The notes: generated by a model not told the origin, from the letters alone. A DNA stretch of 24,629 nt from JBLHGU01 sp047615875 (GCA_047615875.1 JBLHGU010000064.1:1-24629), one strand, 5' to 3'. Shown: positions 1-8,663, numbered from the stretch's first letter. Made by a program: numbers and translations.

Positions 1-345
1 GATCATCTCCTTAACCGTGGTTTTACCATTACTCCCAGTAATTCCCACCAATGGACAATGAAATCTGGACCGCCATTCTGAGGCCAGTAATTGAAGGCCA
101 AGCAAGGTATCCGGAACTACTAGCGATGGTAGGTCATAGCCCACCAGGTGATCCGCAAGTACACCGACTGCCCCTTTGCTTTTGGCATCAGCTATGAATT
201 CATGGCCATCAAGTCGATCTCCTCTGAGCGCAACATACAAACTACCCGGCTTTACAAATCGACTGTCATGACAAACCGAACTGTAATTGGCATTGGGCCC
301 ATGATGAGTCGCCCCAAGAATTTTTGCCGCTTCATTCAAAGACAT
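1..345 (-). CDS. murF: MurF, UDP-MurNAc-tripeptide--D-Ala-D-Ala ligase (partial, N-terminal part)
   Basis: The gene runs off the left edge; about 115 N-terminal residues are present. MurF is the cytoplasmic ATP-dependent ligase that adds D-Ala-D-Ala to the UDP-MurNAc tripeptide, the last soluble step of peptidoglycan precursor synthesis. The translation begins MSLNEAAKILGA and shows the Mur N-terminal fold elements (VCHDSR, the segment GSLYVALRGDRLDGHEF). It ends in the ATP-binding P-loop GITGSNGKTTVKEM at the window edge. The ATG shares one base with the murE stop codon (TGATG), so translation is probably coupled. It is the last dcw gene visible; mraY would be expected next, outside the window. 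Confidence 0.96.
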   Translation of the reverse strand, partial: MSLNEAAKILGATHHGPNANYSSVCHDSRFVKPGSLYVALRGDRLDGHEFIADAKSKGAVGVLADHLVGYDLPSLVVPDTLLGLQLLASEWRSRFHCPLVGITGSNGKTTVKEMI

Positions 346-1796
346 CAACTGATTCCCTCCATCGCCTGTTCTGCCAGCAGCCGATCGTCCATGGGAAGAT
401 ATCTTTTACCCACTATCTGGTACGTCTCATGGCCTTTGCCGGCAACCAGAATAATGTCATTTTTTGACGCCTGAGAAATGGCAAAGGCAATTGCTTTCTG
501 CCGATTCTCTAACACCACCTCACTGCCATCACAGCCAGCCTGAATGTCTGCAATAATTGCCAACGGATTTTCACAACGAGGATTGTCACTGGTCACAATG
601 CTGTAATCAGCGTTTAAACAGGCTATGCTGCCCATATCGGCGCGTTTAGAGGAATCTCGATCACCCCCACAACCAAAAATCACCCACAGCTTGCCGGAGC
701 ATTGGGCCCGACATGCCTGTAGCGCTTTACTTAGAGCGTCTGGTGTATGTGCATAATCAACCACTACCCGGGCTTTACCTGGTTTCAAGACAACTTCCAT
801 ACGTCCGCGCACCGGTTGAACTGTAGATAGCGCCTGTGCCGCTCGCGCTGCCGGAAATCCAAGTGCTAGCAACGTAGCGAATACTGCCAGCACATTCATT
901 GCATTAAAGCTGCCCAATAATGCGACGCATATTTCAGTGCATGTGTTATCCGCTGTTACTCTGAGCTCAATGCGATCTGGCAAAACACTGAGCTTCTGCA
1001 ATTGCACCCGGGCCGCTGCACATTCACCATAGGTCCACAAGACTCCTGAGCCTGATTGTTCTGCCAACCAAGCACCAAATGGATCATCAATGTTTACTAC
1101 CTGGGCAGTCAAATCTGGCCATTGAAATAAACGGGCCTTAGCCTCGCCGTAGCTCTGCATGTCACCGTGGTAATCCAGATGATCCTGACTTAAATTAGTG
1201 AACAATGTGATATCAAATGCCACTCGATCAACTCTACCCTGATCTAATGCATGGGATGATGCTTCCATACATATAAAGTCCGCACCTTTATCAAACAATC
1301 CACGTAAGTCTTTATGTACATGCACTGCATCCGAGGTAGTTAGCTCTGCTTGATGCAACTCACCAACCAGACCATTACCCAGAGTTCCCAAAACGCCACT
1401 CTGCGCGCCCAACTTCTGCAATACCTGTGCCAGTAAATGGCAGCAGGTAGTTTTGCCATTGGTTCCAGTAACGCCAATAACGCATAACTGTTTTGAGGGG
1501 CTTTGATAGAATCTGTCGGCGATGGCGCCGATCAACCGTTTTAGACCCTGGACCTCGTAGACCTTGCCTGTGCCGCTATAGGCCGCTGGGAATTCGGCCA
1601 CAACAGCGGCTGCTCCTGACACAAGTGCGGCAGATATAAACTGACGACCATCAGTTGACTTACCGGGCACTGCCAGAAACAGATCGTTGTTTTCAATCTC
1701 GCGGCTATCAAGGCACAGACCACTCACTTTGGTTTCATCCCAATCTGAGGTATCGGTAAAACCTGCAAACAATGCTTTTAGATCACTGCTTAGCAA
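345..1796 (-). CDS. murE: MurE, UDP-MurNAc-L-Ala-D-Glu--meso-diaminopimelate ligase
   Basis: Cytoplasmic Mur ligase that adds the third stem-peptide residue in peptidoglycan synthesis. The protein has 483 residues, close to the family's usual 480-500. Visible motifs are the P-loop GTNGKTT (111-117), the segment YGEAKARLF with the lysine (K220) that is carbamylated in Mur ligases, and SDNPR (403-407), which in characterised MurE proteins marks meso-diaminopimelate rather than lysine specificity. The start is TTG: the ftsI stop lies two bases before it and a strong GGAGGGG ribosome site sits just upstream, whereas no ATG of this frame is better placed. It lies between ftsI and murF in one operon. 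Confidence 0.97.
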   Translation of the reverse strand: MLSSDLKALFAGFTDTSDWDETKVSGLCLDSREIENNDLFLAVPGKSTDGRQFISAALVSGAAAVVAEFPAAYSGTGKVYEVQGLKRLIGAIADRFYQSPSKQLCVIGVTGTNGKTTCCHLLAQVLQKLGAQSGVLGTLGNGLVGELHQAELTTSDAVHVHKDLRGLFDKGADFICMEASSHALDQGRVDRVAFDITLFTNLSQDHLDYHGDMQSYGEAKARLFQWPDLTAQVVNIDDPFGAWLAEQSGSGVLWTYGECAAARVQLQKLSVLPDRIELRVTADNTCTEICVALLGSFNAMNVLAVFATLLALGFPAARAAQALSTVQPVRGRMEVVLKPGKARVVVDYAHTPDALSKALQACRAQCSGKLWVIFGCGGDRDSSKRADMGSIACLNADYSIVTSDNPRCENPLAIIADIQAGCDGSEVVLENRQKAIAFAISQASKNDIILVAGKGHETYQIVGKRYLPMDDRLLAEQAMEGIS

Positions 1797-1798
1797 GT

Positions 1799-3520
1799 TC
1801 AGGCCCCTCCATCCGGCAATGGATCAGGAATGAGCTCAACCTGTTGCAGATCAATATCATCTGGAGAAACGTTGTACACACGCAGCGTTTCAGCCATTAC
1901 TCGGGAGAATACCGGCGCTGCAACTAGACCACCGTAATAATTCTTTCCCTTTGGATCATCTATAACCACAACCATAACAAAACGCGGATCAGAGGCCGGC
2001 GCAAAACCCGCAAAAGACGAGACATAGCGCTTGTTTTTGTAGTTACCATTTATCAATTTGTGCGTGGTGCCAGTTTTGCCAGCCACGGTATATTGCGCCA
2101 CTTTTGCACGTCTGGCAGTACCTTCAGTACTGGCCACCCGTTCAAGCATGTGGACGATTGAGCGAGCTGTTGATTCAGAAATTACCCGTCGACCTTCTGG
2201 CAGCTGACTACGCCTTCGCAAAGTAGGTGAAACCATCACACCATTATTTGCTAACACGGTGTAGGCCCGGGCTAGTTGCAGTGGCGATGCGGTCAGTCCA
2301 TAACCATAAGACATAGTCGCCTGCTCTATAGGTCTACGACGAGCTGGCAATTTACCTGCATGTTCACCGGGTAACTCTATCCCGGTTTGCTGGCCGAAAC
2401 CAAAGGCTGCAAAGAATGCCAACATATCTTCCGGCTTGAATTGTAATGCCACTTTAGCCGTGCCGATGTTGCTCGACTTAATTACCACTTTAGCCAGATT
2501 CAGCGTGCCATAGTCTTTTATATCACTGATGGTTTGACCAGAAATCCGCATTTTTCCGGGGCTGGTTTCAACAATGCTATCCGGTGAAAAATGACCACTC
2601 TCTAACGCCATTGCAATAGTGAATGGTTTCATCGTTGAGCCAGGTTCCAGGCTATCTGCAACGGCCCGATTGCGAAAAGCGGCAGACACGTCTTTGTTAC
2701 GCAGATTTGGATTGAAATCCGGCAGATTAACCAGCGAAAGGATTTCGCCACTGCGACTATCGAGAACTACTGCAGCGGCAGAAGACGCTCGGTACTGACG
2801 CATGGCGTCACGTAGTGCACGGCGGGTAGCAAATTGAATCCTGGCATCAATACTTATTTCCAGATCCTTACCGTTTTCCACCCTGTCGGCTCGAACAACC
2901 GGCGCCACGACGTTGCCATTATTATCTTTTACCAGACGTTGGTGGCCTGCACTTCCACGCAAAATATCGTCAAATTTTATTTCAACACCCGCCAGGCCTC
3001 TATCCTCAATATTAGTAAAACCAATAACATGGGAGGTCACCGGGCCTAGCGGGTAATAACGGCGATACTCACGCTGCTTATATACACCGGTAATGTCCAG
3101 ACTGATTATGTCGTCCACCTGCTCTGGTGGTAGAAGCCTGCGCACATAGGCGAAACGTTGATTAGGGCTACGCTGACAACGGTCTTTAAAAACCTGAATT
3201 TTGATGCTCATCGCCTGAGAAAGATCCTGCATACCTTCTGCATCCATACAGAATTCCAGCGGATCAATAAATACCGAATCGACCGGTGTGCTTACGGCAA
3301 GAATTTCACCATTGCGATCCAGAATTCGACCTCGATTGGGTTTCACCACCTGATTGCGAACCATACGTAAGTCACCCTGTTTCTTAAGGAAGTCTCCCTG
3401 TTCCCATTGCAACAATACTGCCTTGCCAGCCAATAATACGAACCCGCCAGTCAACACTGTCAGTAGCAACCAGTGCCGAAACACGTTCATGGATGACTTG
3501 GAATTCTTGGGGTTTTTCAT
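1799..3520 (-). CDS. ftsI: FtsI/PBP3, septal peptidoglycan transpeptidase
   Basis: Membrane-anchored class B penicillin-binding protein that cross-links septal peptidoglycan in the divisome together with FtsW. It has 573 residues. A short cytoplasmic tail is followed by one membrane segment at about residues 17-36. The non-catalytic pedestal domain includes the RGxIxDRNGxxLA segment (63-75). The transpeptidase domain carries all three active-site motifs: STMK with the acyl-serine S295, SSN at 349-351, and KTGT at 482-485. The ATG overlaps the ftsL stop by four bases (ATGA), and murE follows two bases after the stop. Nothing suggests loss of activity. Confidence 0.97.
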   Translation of the reverse strand: MKNPKNSKSSMNVFRHWLLLTVLTGGFVLLAGKAVLLQWEQGDFLKKQGDLRMVRNQVVKPNRGRILDRNGEILAVSTPVDSVFIDPLEFCMDAEGMQDLSQAMSIKIQVFKDRCQRSPNQRFAYVRRLLPPEQVDDIISLDITGVYKQREYRRYYPLGPVTSHVIGFTNIEDRGLAGVEIKFDDILRGSAGHQRLVKDNNGNVVAPVVRADRVENGKDLEISIDARIQFATRRALRDAMRQYRASSAAAVVLDSRSGEILSLVNLPDFNPNLRNKDVSAAFRNRAVADSLEPGSTMKPFTIAMALESGHFSPDSIVETSPGKMRISGQTISDIKDYGTLNLAKVVIKSSNIGTAKVALQFKPEDMLAFFAAFGFGQQTGIELPGEHAGKLPARRRPIEQATMSYGYGLTASPLQLARAYTVLANNGVMVSPTLRRRSQLPEGRRVISESTARSIVHMLERVASTEGTARRAKVAQYTVAGKTGTTHKLINGNYKNKRYVSSFAGFAPASDPRFVMVVVIDDPKGKNYYGGLVAAPVFSRVMAETLRVYNVSPDDIDLQQVELIPDPLPDGGA

Positions 3521-3795
3521 TGTGACTGCGATTCACCAATACTCAGCGTTATGATGTTGGCAGGCTCTGGAATGTACATGCCCAGTTCCTCGCTGGCCTC
3601 CTGTTCGACACTTTCCCGCACTGACCAGGTAGCCCGTTCCAACATGAGTTGGCCGTACTCAATATTCAGCTCGTCGCGTTTCATATCTAGCCCATGTAAT
3701 GACTGATAAGCCTGGCGACTTTCATGCCGAACGTTAACCACTGCCATAGCTGACACCAGTGCGATAAAGATCAACGAAATAAGTGATTTACTCAT
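3517..3795 (-). CDS. ftsL: FtsL, cell division protein
   Basis: Small bitopic inner-membrane protein of the FtsQLB divisome complex. The protein is about 92 residues: an N-terminal membrane segment (roughly residues 5-22) followed by a helical, coiled-coil-like stretch (roughly 30-75) rich in Glu and Leu, ending in MYIPEPANIITL, a typical FtsL tail. Position between rsmH and ftsI supports the call more than primary sequence, which is poorly conserved in this family. Two start choices differ by one codon: a GTG at 3798 (four-base overlap with rsmH) or the ATG at 3795 (one-base TGATG overlap). The ATG is preferred here. Confidence 0.92.
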   Translation of the reverse strand: MSKSLISLIFIALVSAMAVVNVRHESRQAYQSLHGLDMKRDELNIEYGQLMLERATWSVRESVEQEASEELGMYIPEPANIITLSIGESQSQ

Positions 3796-4718
3796 CACAA
3801 TTTCTCTGCCACGCGCAAAGTTGCGCTCCTGGCACGGGGGTTACTTTGCAGCTCTTCAGCTCCAGCGCGTTGCGCTTTACCTATTAGTTTTATGGTGGGG
3901 TTCAGTTTATCTGCGGTAATGGGTAGGTCAGGTGGGAAATCGTCGCCTTTCGCGTGGCGTTTCATAAATCTCTTTACCAGACGATCCTCAAGAGAATGGA
4001 AACTAATCACAACCAGACGACCGCCGACCTGCAAAGCAGATAAAGCCTGCGGCAATACTGATTCAATTTCCTCCAGCTCCTGGTTGATAAATATGCGAAT
4101 AGCCTGGAATGTTCTGGTTGCCGGATGCTTATGTTTCTCCCATTTTGGAATACTGGCTGAAACGATAGCAGCCAGAACTGCAGTGGTTTGGATTTCACTT
4201 TCGAGAAGATGCTGCTTAATGGCTCTCGCAATGCGACGAGAAAAACGTTCTTCTCCAAGCTTCCAGATTACGCTGGCTAACTCAGTCTCAGAAACATGCA
4301 GCAACCACTCCGCAGCCGATACACCCTGCCCCGGGTCCATACGCATATCCAGCGGTCCATCTGTTTGAAACGCAAAACCTCGCTCGGCAATATCCAGCTG
4401 TGGGGAAGACACACCAAAATCAAACAAAATTCCGTTAGGTAACGCTCCCGGCAAATTTTCCGATATCAAATTCTGTAATTCAGAGAACCTGCCCTGCACG
4501 ACCTGTAGACGCGACTCATCAGCAAAATTCTCGTTGGCATAAGAAATAGCATCCGGATCTCGATCAATTCCGAGGATTCGAGCATCAGAGCCCAATTGAT
4601 TCAGACAATAAGATGTATGTCCGCCACGCCCAAAGGTGCCATCAACCAGCGTTGCATCGAAAGGTAAATTGAGCGCCTGCACCGCCTCCCTTGCTAGCAC
4701 CGGAATATGCCCGGCCAT
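3795..4718 (-). CDS. rsmH: RsmH (MraW), 16S rRNA m4C1402 methyltransferase
   Basis: SAM-dependent N4-methyltransferase acting on cytidine 1402 of 16S rRNA in the ribosomal P site. About 307 residues, normal for the family. The SAM-binding motif VDGTFGRGGH lies near the N-terminus, followed by the family signatures LFDFGVSSPQLD and the C-terminal ISFHSLEDRLVKRFM block and NPRARSATLR. The start is ambiguous: the ATG at 4718 or a GTG two codons earlier (4724); neither has a strong ribosome site. Second gene of the dcw operon, directly after mraZ. Confidence 0.96.
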   Translation of the reverse strand: MAGHIPVLAREAVQALNLPFDATLVDGTFGRGGHTSYCLNQLGSDARILGIDRDPDAISYANENFADESRLQVVQGRFSELQNLISENLPGALPNGILFDFGVSSPQLDIAERGFAFQTDGPLDMRMDPGQGVSAAEWLLHVSETELASVIWKLGEERFSRRIARAIKQHLLESEIQTTAVLAAIVSASIPKWEKHKHPATRTFQAIRIFINQELEEIESVLPQALSALQVGGRLVVISFHSLEDRLVKRFMKRHAKGDDFPPDLPITADKLNPTIKLIGKAQRAGAEELQSNPRARSATLRVAEKL

Positions 4719-4728
4719 TGTCACGGGA

Positions 4729-5187
4729 TTACAAAGAGAGATTGGCTAGATGATCCGACAGTGGACTTTCGTCCGCCGAATCCTTAAGCCATTCGTTACA
4801 TTTTGCTTTCCATAGATCTTCATCCCACAATTCGAACTTATTGCCCTGACCAATCATAACGACACGTTTATTAAGACCGGCAAATTCGATTAATGGTGTG
4901 GAAATCCGGATGCGACCGCTAGCGTCCATCTCGCAGTCCGTCGCATACCCGATCAAAAGTCTTTTCAAGGATTGCGCCTGACCATTGAAGCTCGGCAGGT
5001 CAACAACCTTTTGCTCGACCCGTTCCCATTCGGCAACAGTAAATAACCATAAACACCTTTCACGGGTGTTATTTACTGTCATTACCAGGCTATTCCGATC
5101 TGCAGACGCAATTTCCTCGCGATACCGGGTAGGGAAAGCCACCCGGCCTTTAGAGTCCATGTTTAGGGTGCTTGCGCCACGAAACAT
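4729..5187 (-). CDS. mraZ: MraZ, transcriptional regulator of the dcw cluster
   Basis: DNA-binding protein with two AbrB/SpoVT-like halves that forms oligomeric rings and represses its own operon. The chosen ATG gives MFRGASTLNMDSKGR, the canonical MraZ start, and 152 residues, the usual length. Both DXXXR motifs are visible (DSKGR and DASGR). An upstream in-frame GTG at 5220 would add 11 residues, but it has no ribosome site and would place the operator boxes inside the coding sequence. AAAGGT lies just ahead of the ATG. First gene of the dcw operon; promoter and MraZ boxes lie directly upstream. Confidence 0.95.
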   Translation of the reverse strand: MFRGASTLNMDSKGRVAFPTRYREEIASADRNSLVMTVNNTRERCLWLFTVAEWERVEQKVVDLPSFNGQAQSLKRLLIGYATDCEMDASGRIRISTPLIEFAGLNKRVVMIGQGNKFELWDEDLWKAKCNEWLKDSADESPLSDHLANLSL

Positions 5188-5204
5188 CGAGAATTGACCT
5201 TTAA

Positions 5205-5229
5205 TACCAGAATTTGCCACGAATTACCA
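5205..5229 (-). promoter_or_regulatory. MraZ operator: three direct repeats, 10-bp period
   Basis: On the coding (minus) strand the sequence reads TGGTA-N5-TGGCA-N5-TGGTA (plus strand 5225-5229, 5215-5219, 5205-5209). MraZ in E. coli and other bacteria is known to bind repeated TGGG-type boxes separated by five bases; the spacing and the TGG core match exactly, while the fourth base is T or C rather than G. The boxes start a few bases after the predicted transcription start, so bound MraZ would block the promoter. The assignment is inferred from position, spacing and the known autoregulation. Confidence 0.7.
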
Positions 5230-5238
5230 CGAATCAAC

Positions 5239-5267
5239 ACTATATGCACGCGAACAAAGCGGGTCAA
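5239..5267 (-). promoter_or_regulatory. Sigma70 promoter of the dcw operon (Pmra)
   Basis: On the minus strand TTGACC (5267-5262) is followed after exactly 17 bases by TATAGT (5244-5239). Transcription would start near 5232, immediately ahead of the three MraZ boxes. It lies between the 3' end of rnpB and mraZ. Confidence 0.72.
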
Positions 5268-5321
5268 GCTAAAATGCTTGAATTTATGAGGAAAGTTAAG
5301 GGTTTCAGGTCAAAATAGTTA

Positions 5322-5725
5322 AGTGGAAGCCGGTCTGTAAGCCGGGTTCTGTAACACAGCAAAAGCCATGCGACGATCATTCATCTGGGCGGGCCGTCGC
5401 CGGACCGCTCTAGCAACCTACCCGGATCCAGCGCGGGTCACGCCATTGGATCCCTATTTGGTCTTGCTCCGAGTGGGGTTTACCCTGCCATTGATGTTGC
5501 CACCAATGCGGTGCGCTCTTACCGCACCATTTCACCCTTACCTGACTACCAACCCTTTGACCCATATTAATATAACAACACGTAATCAAAGGGTTAGTAG
5601 CCAGGCGGTATATTTTCTGTGGCACTTTCCATCGGCTCTCACCGCCCAGGCGTTACCTGGCACTCTACCCTACGGAGCCCGGACTTTCCTCCATCAAATT
5701 GACGGCGATCGCCCAACCGACTTCC
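5322..5725 (-). ncRNA. rnpB: RNase P RNA, bacterial type A
   Basis: Catalytic RNA of RNase P, which matures tRNA 5' ends. On the minus strand the 5' end GGAAGTCGGTT (5725-5715) and 3' end GACCGGCTTCC (5335-5325) form an 11-bp P1 helix. Conserved blocks include GAGGAAAGTCCGGGCTCC (within 5674-5692), CAGGTAACGCCTGGG nearby, the AAGGGTGAAA and TGCGGTAAGAGCGCACCGC region, and ACAGAACCCGGCTTA (near 5340-5354); all agree closely with E. coli rnpB. The P12 arm (5541-5605) is a long 20-bp helix. At about 404 nt it is slightly longer than usual. No strong terminator is seen after it; the mraZ promoter begins about 55 bases downstream. Confidence 0.96.
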
Positions 5726-5732
5726 AACGTCG

Positions 5733-5761
5733 AGGGTAGGCAATTATGGCCAATTTATCAA
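5733..5761 (-). promoter_or_regulatory. rnpB: rnpB promoter
   Basis: On the minus strand TTGATA (5761-5756), a 17-base spacer, then TACCCT (5738-5733). The predicted RNA 5' end at 5725 falls seven bases after the -10 element, and the GC-rich stretch between resembles stable-RNA promoters. The good fit between promoter and P1 helix supports both calls. Confidence 0.65.
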
Positions 5762-5793
5762 GACATCTTTTACTCTTTTGAGAGTATGGGCAT

Positions 5794-5822
5794 AAAAAAA
5801 CCGGGCCTAAAGGCCCGGTTTT
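5794..5822 (-). terminator. Rho-independent terminator of the lipoprotein gene
   Basis: On the minus strand CCGGGCC, a TTTA loop and GGCCCGG form a 7-bp GC stem flanked by A/T pairs and followed by TTTTTTT (plus strand: aaaaaaa-ccgggcc-taaa-ggcccgg-tttt). It begins some 23 bases after the stop codon of the lipoprotein gene and insulates rnpB from that gene. The flanking A-tract makes a second, plus-strand reading possible, but no plus-strand gene precedes it. Confidence 0.9.
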
Positions 5823-5844
5823 CGAGACATTCCTTAAGAGGAAT

Positions 5845-6333
5845 CTATTCCCAGCGTCGACCCGTATTTGGAACACAGAAGAAACGTGCGGTAGAACCCT
5901 GCCCAATCTGCAAAACAGACGGACTACTAAAATGGGCTCCTGGTCTACGGAACCGATAAGTTGCTCGGTTACCATTAGATCGACCACGGTGATCGCCGCG
6001 CTCAATAGCGTTGCCTTTGGTGTCGATTACAAACACAGCTGGATCACCAAAACCAGAAGAAAGCAGAACAACTAGATTGCCGTCACCTTCAGATACTGGT
6101 TTCCAAAGTATTCCACGACTACTAATGCTGAGACACGCTATAGTCGCGGTTGCCTCATTTGCCTGACCTGGTCTATTTGGATCCTGGATCGTGCTAATAC
6201 TTCCTCCGCCTGAACTAGATTTGGAATTATCATGCGTACACGCTCCCAATCCTATAGCTAAAATTACGGCGAAAAGGGTAGAGCTGATGGCACTGCCAAA
6301 ACTCCTCTGCTTCTGCTTGTTGTCGCGACTCAT
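5845..6333 (-). CDS. Small predicted lipoprotein, function unknown
   Basis: The protein has 162 residues. A basic N-terminus (SRDNKQKQR) and hydrophobic segment (about 15-30) end in the lipobox LGAC, with C32 as the predicted lipidated cysteine; a Ser/Gly-rich linker (SKSSSGGGS) follows. The mature domain of about 110 residues is not recognised; it has repeated short beta-like stretches (LVVLLSSG, AVFVIDTKG, ATYRFRRPG) and two later cysteines that could pair. The ATG has GAGG about eight bases upstream. A strong terminator follows the stop, so it is probably monocistronic. It is divergent from the ABC exporter; no functional link is evident. Confidence 0.82.
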   Translation of the reverse strand: MSRDNKQKQRSFGSAISSTLFAVILAIGLGACTHDNSKSSSGGGSISTIQDPNRPGQANEATATIACLSISSRGILWKPVSEGDGNLVVLLSSGFGDPAVFVIDTKGNAIERGDHRGRSNGNRATYRFRRPGAHFSSPSVLQIGQGSTARFFCVPNTGRRWE

Positions 6334-6634
6334 GTAGTTGCCTCGTGATACGAAGTTGACAAAAAAATTCTAATATTTAACCAGTCCTAAGGACCCGTAT
6401 ATAAATAACATTACCAAGGTGGACAGCGAACTCCGCTCTCACGAAATCAACCAACCTTGGCACGCGGTATTTTAAGGATTACAATAAATGAGTCAAGCAT
6501 CTCCACCACAATCTTGATAAATTACCTGTAATAATTTACTACTAATCACCCCTCGACTGCCAAAAATTGCCATTTTTCTTGGCATCCTCGCGTCAGGCGG
6601 TTAGTATCCCGACGCACGCCTCCTATTCAAAAAC
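6334..6634. other. Divergent intergenic region with hairpins and a candidate exporter promoter
   Basis: About 300 bases separate the lipoprotein gene (-) and the ABC exporter (+), and both must be expressed from here. For the exporter, TTGATA (6514-6519), 17 bases and TACTAC (6537-6542) is a fair sigma70 candidate. Downstream of it, 6558-6584 can fold as TGCCAAAAAT / ATTTTT..TTGGCA around a TGCC loop, giving a leader hairpin about 50 bases before the ATG. A second inverted pair is CCAAGGT (6414-6420) with ACCTTGG (6454-6460). No coding frame of note is present. Confidence 0.4.
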
Positions 6635-8512
6635 ATGTTACAGAATTTTAAAAATTTTATCAGACCAGCCATTGTCTGGTATGCAAAAAAACTTTCAGCC
6701 GAGGCCGAGAGGGTGCTCTGGCTGGTGCTCGAAGTTACATTGACTCATCGACTACTCCTGTCTTTGATGTTGTTAGTAAGTATTCTTGGCGCCGTATTTG
6801 AAGGCAGCACCATGGGATTGATGGTTATTGCAGTTGAGCATATAACCAATACGACAGACTCTCCCGAACTTCTGAATAAAATGGGAGAAGCGGGAGAGTG
6901 GCTATCAGAAATAGCCACAGAGATGAGTAAGGAATTCTTTTTTCTATTACTCATCACACTGGCTGTAGCTGGTCAGCTACTGCGCGTTGGCATGCAACTA
7001 GGTGGAAATTTCATCTCAGCCCTACTTGGTGTCGAAGTGTTCAGTGAACTTCAACAGCGAATGGTCCGTCAGATAATGCGGATGTCGTATCCACAGATAA
7101 ACAAGTATAAGAGGGGTGAACTTGCGACCTTTGTTGGGCAGTCAGCTTCCATAGCCGGGCTAGTCCGGATTCTTAACGATTTTATCGGCAATGCTCTAAT
7201 AGTCAGCGTCTACATAGGGTTGATGGTATGGCTGTCCTGGCATTTAACAATCATCGGCATTTTCGGGGCAGTACTTTTTTCCTGGGGCATTACTTTTATT
7301 TTCAGTCGCCTTAAGGCGATAAGCAAAAGAGCACTAAAGGCATCCATTCGGGCCAGCAATAACAATATGGAGCTTTTAAACGCACCCAAACTTCTCCGCG
7401 TGTATGCCAAAGAACAGGAAGCTGAGGCTAGAATGCTAGAAGCCCTAAAAGACGGCATTGTAGCCAGAAAGGAAGCCGCGATCTGGAGCGGTTTTATTTC
7501 TCCTGCCACCGATGGATTTACTATTATTATCGGCGCCTCCACGCTAATTGGTGGTCTTTTTCTACTTAATTCTATAGTTGACAATGCCCTACCCACGCTG
7601 CTGGGGTTTGTATTGGTTATGAATCGGTTAATGAGTAGGGTAGCGGTACTTAACGGCACACGCTCAGGCATTGCCCAAGCATTACCTTCTGCGCAAATGT
7701 TCACTGAGGTTCTACGTACGGACAACAAACACTTCACCCGTCAAAACGGTAAGATTGTAAAAGGCTTTACTGACTGCATTCGTTTTGAGCAGGTTTGCTT
7801 CACCTATCCCAGCAATGACGTAGAAGTAATTACCGACCTTTCTTTCACCATAAAACAGGGGCAAATGGTTGCTTTCGTGGGTAGCTCAGGAGCCGGAAAA
7901 TCCACGGTATCAGATCTAATGCTGGGGCTATATGAGACCACCGGTGGTGAGGTTTGCATGGATAACATTGACTTCAAAACCGCAGAAGAAAAATCCTGGC
8001 GTGAACAGTTTGGTGTTGTCACCCAGGAAAGTTCGATGTTCAATACATCAATAAAGGGGAATATTTCGTTCTCCAAATTTAACGCCACCGATGCAGAGAT
8101 AGAAGAAGCCGCGAATATAGCCAATGCTACTGAGTTTATTAACGGGCTAGAAGAGGGTTTTGATACTATGCTCGGTGATCAGGGCTACCGCCTATCCGGA
8201 GGACAAAATCAAAGGCTGGCATTAGCCCGTGCCGTGTTGCCCAAACCGCCCATCCTTCTGCTTGATGAGGCCACCAGCGCCTTGGACACATTGTCGGAAC
8301 GGCGTATAGTAGATGCTATAGAAAACATGAAAGGGACAACGACTATGATCATCATAGCCCATCGCCTGTCAACAATTATGAACGCTGATAAGATATTCGT
8401 TCTCGATCAAGGTAAATTGGTAGAACAAGGCAACCATGATGAGTTGTTAGCAGAAAATGGGATATATGCAAACCTCTGGCACATGCAAACCAGAAACAAT
8501 CGCTCTAAATAG
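6635..8512 (+). CDS. ABC transporter, fused permease-ATPase (MsbA/HlyB-like exporter half)
   Basis: The protein has 625 residues with the exporter half-transporter design: a membrane domain (about residues 35-345, around six helices, including the LLLSLMLLVSILGAVFEG and FFFLLLITLAVAGQLL segments) followed by an ATPase domain. The ATPase is complete: Walker A GSSGAGKST (416-424), signature LSGGQ (520-524), Walker B ILLLDE (540-545) and H-loop H576. Such proteins dimerise in the inner membrane and export lipids, peptides or polysaccharide-linked lipids; the substrate cannot be read from the sequence. No clear ribosome site precedes the ATG. The glycosyltransferase 2 kb downstream hints at an envelope glycan or lipid, but it is on the other strand, so this is weak. 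Confidence 0.93.
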   Translation: MLQNFKNFIRPAIVWYAKKLSAEAERVLWLVLEVTLTHRLLLSLMLLVSILGAVFEGSTMGLMVIAVEHITNTTDSPELLNKMGEAGEWLSEIATEMSKEFFFLLLITLAVAGQLLRVGMQLGGNFISALLGVEVFSELQQRMVRQIMRMSYPQINKYKRGELATFVGQSASIAGLVRILNDFIGNALIVSVYIGLMVWLSWHLTIIGIFGAVLFSWGITFIFSRLKAISKRALKASIRASNNNMELLNAPKLLRVYAKEQEAEARMLEALKDGIVARKEAAIWSGFISPATDGFTIIIGASTLIGGLFLLNSIVDNALPTLLGFVLVMNRLMSRVAVLNGTRSGIAQALPSAQMFTEVLRTDNKHFTRQNGKIVKGFTDCIRFEQVCFTYPSNDVEVITDLSFTIKQGQMVAFVGSSGAGKSTVSDLMLGLYETTGGEVCMDNIDFKTAEEKSWREQFGVVTQESSMFNTSIKGNISFSKFNATDAEIEEAANIANATEFINGLEEGFDTMLGDQGYRLSGGQNQRLALARAVLPKPPILLLDEATSALDTLSERRIVDAIENMKGTTTMIIIAHRLSTIMNADKIFVLDQGKLVEQGNHDELLAENGIYANLWHMQTRNNRSK

Positions 8513-8663
8513 AAACCAGACTATGATGTTCGCTCACCTCGCTATTGAGTGAGGAAGGTAATTTAGCGAGTCTAATGGGGTACAAATGCAGAGCATATTT
8601 TTTAATACACAGTAGTACCTGGCATTAGTGATCAGAAAAATCAAATCTCAGACTAATAATTGA

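Noticed and set aside
5188..5220. N-terminal extension of mraZ from the GTG at 5220
   Set aside because: No ribosome site, and it overlaps two of the MraZ boxes; the ATG at 5187 gives the standard 152-residue protein.
8521..8570. Repeats CTCGCTA/TAGCGAG between the convergent exporter and oxygenase genes as a shared terminator
   Set aside because: The loop is long and no T-run follows either arm; evidence is too weak to call.
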